Virus record (IMG/VR): IMGVR_UViG_3300046171_000184
Location: 1 to 48,459 of that record
Origin: a virus
Reading direction: 5' to 3' (one strand)
DNA: 48,459 nucleotides
A program made the position numbers and the translations under genes. The notes below the pieces were generated by a model. That model did not search any database and was not told the origin of the DNA. It was given only the letters and a program-made list of their open reading frames with translations. Shown here piece by piece: positions 48,103-48,459 of the stretch (the stretch's first letter is position 1; every line of letters begins with the position of its first letter).

Positions 48103-48459
48103 TTAACTATCAGCCAACTTAGAGAAGTAGCTCATAGGATCTTCTTCGTCATCTCCGTCACTAGTATTGCTGACACTAGCAGTGGGTGTTGACTTGGCTG
48201 CCTGATAAGAGTCTTCAAGCTTCTGCATGACCTCCTCTTCTGTGACTCGCTTCTGTTCTGTTGCTTGGTAGTTATCATACTGTGTTTCTTGTGCTGCTTG
48301 ACGTGTTGATGTTGTACCTAATACATTATCAAGACGCTTCTTCAGATCATCATAGGATTTAAATTGATCTGGTGCAACCAAGGCAGAAAGTGAATACTCT
48401 TTCTTCCAGATGGCTTCCATAGCATCATCGTCGTCCAAAGTGGACCAACGTTTGCGAAC
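48103..48459 (-). CDS. gp32: gp32-like single-stranded DNA binding protein, C-terminal fragment
   Basis: The 5' end lies beyond the window. The fragment reads VRKRWSTLDDDDAMEAIWKK, EYSLSALVAPDQFKSYDDLK, KRLDNVLGTTSTRQAAQETQ, NTSDGDDEEDPMSYFSKLAD and ends S at 48103. The KSYDDLKKRLDxVLG segment, followed by a Gln/Thr-rich linker and an acidic end with DEEDPMSYFSKLA, is the C-terminal tail of gp32 in T4-like marine phages. In T4 the acidic tail recruits replication proteins. It is read toward the gp53 gene, with the terminator between them. Confidence 0.85.
   Translation of the reverse strand, partial: VRKRWSTLDDDDAMEAIWKKEYSLSALVAPDQFKSYDDLKKRLDNVLGTTSTRQAAQETQYDNYQATEQKRVTEEEVMQKLEDSYQAAKSTPTASVSNTSDGDDEEDPMSYFSKLADS

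Overview
The window is a piece of a T4-like marine myovirus, most probably a cyanophage or a close relative. The evidence is a set of recognisable T4 tail and head genes (gp26, gp27-like and gp5-like hub proteins, a gp19/gp54-family tube protein, gp4, gp48, gp53, and the C-terminus of gp32) in AT-rich DNA, together with long fibre proteins of the kind carried by Synechococcus/Prochlorococcus T4-like phages (VGIVTA-type repeats, LamG domains, Gly-rich domains) and T4-type late promoters (TAAATA/TATAAATA). No photosynthesis or metabolic gene, tRNA, CRISPR array, insertion sequence or integrase is visible, so the host is an inference.

Layout. Positions 1-22648 (minus strand) hold an array of fibre and adhesin genes: LamG-type giant fibres, Gly-rich adhesins, short VGIVTA-type fibres and a family of small beta-rich proteins. 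The array looks like two related modules (1-7566 and 7587-20226), and most genes start just behind a late promoter whose TAAATA element contains or touches the stop codon of the gene before it. Positions 22645-28489 hold one very long structural protein broken into four reading-frame segments. Positions 28585-29238 hold three small conserved genes set apart by terminators and an extended -10 promoter. Positions 29324-30843 hold another structural protein (three frame segments). Positions 30865-44417 form a tightly coupled late operon, read right to left: gp26, a small ORF that looks like the -1 frameshift extension of gp26, two tape-measure/hub proteins carrying peptidoglycan hydrolase domains, the gp27-like hub, the gp5-like spike in pieces, a beta-structured spike-like protein, two proteins sharing one C-terminal domain, and a 2OG-Fe(II) oxygenase. 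At 45.1 kb the strand switches: the gp54-like gene points left, while gp4, a small unknown gene, gp48 and gp53 point right behind a perfect TATAAATA late promoter. The tail of gp32 converges from the right edge.

How the genes work together: almost everything builds the tail. gp26 and the small ORF would act as assembly chaperones for the tape measure; the hub and spike proteins form the puncturing device with cell-wall hydrolases; gp48, gp54 and gp53 join tube, baseplate hub and wedges; and the left half supplies host-recognition fibres.

Quality warning. Many genes, including ones a phage cannot do without, are interrupted by single-base frame changes, and the first 5 kb and 9-10.5 kb are riddled with them. 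The simplest reading is indel error in the assembled sequence rather than real gene decay. I list the open segments separately and say how they join. The most interesting candidates are a -1 programmed frameshift site at the end of gp26, a cupredoxin-like copper-site motif in two fibre proteins, and the late-promoter/stop-codon cassette architecture.
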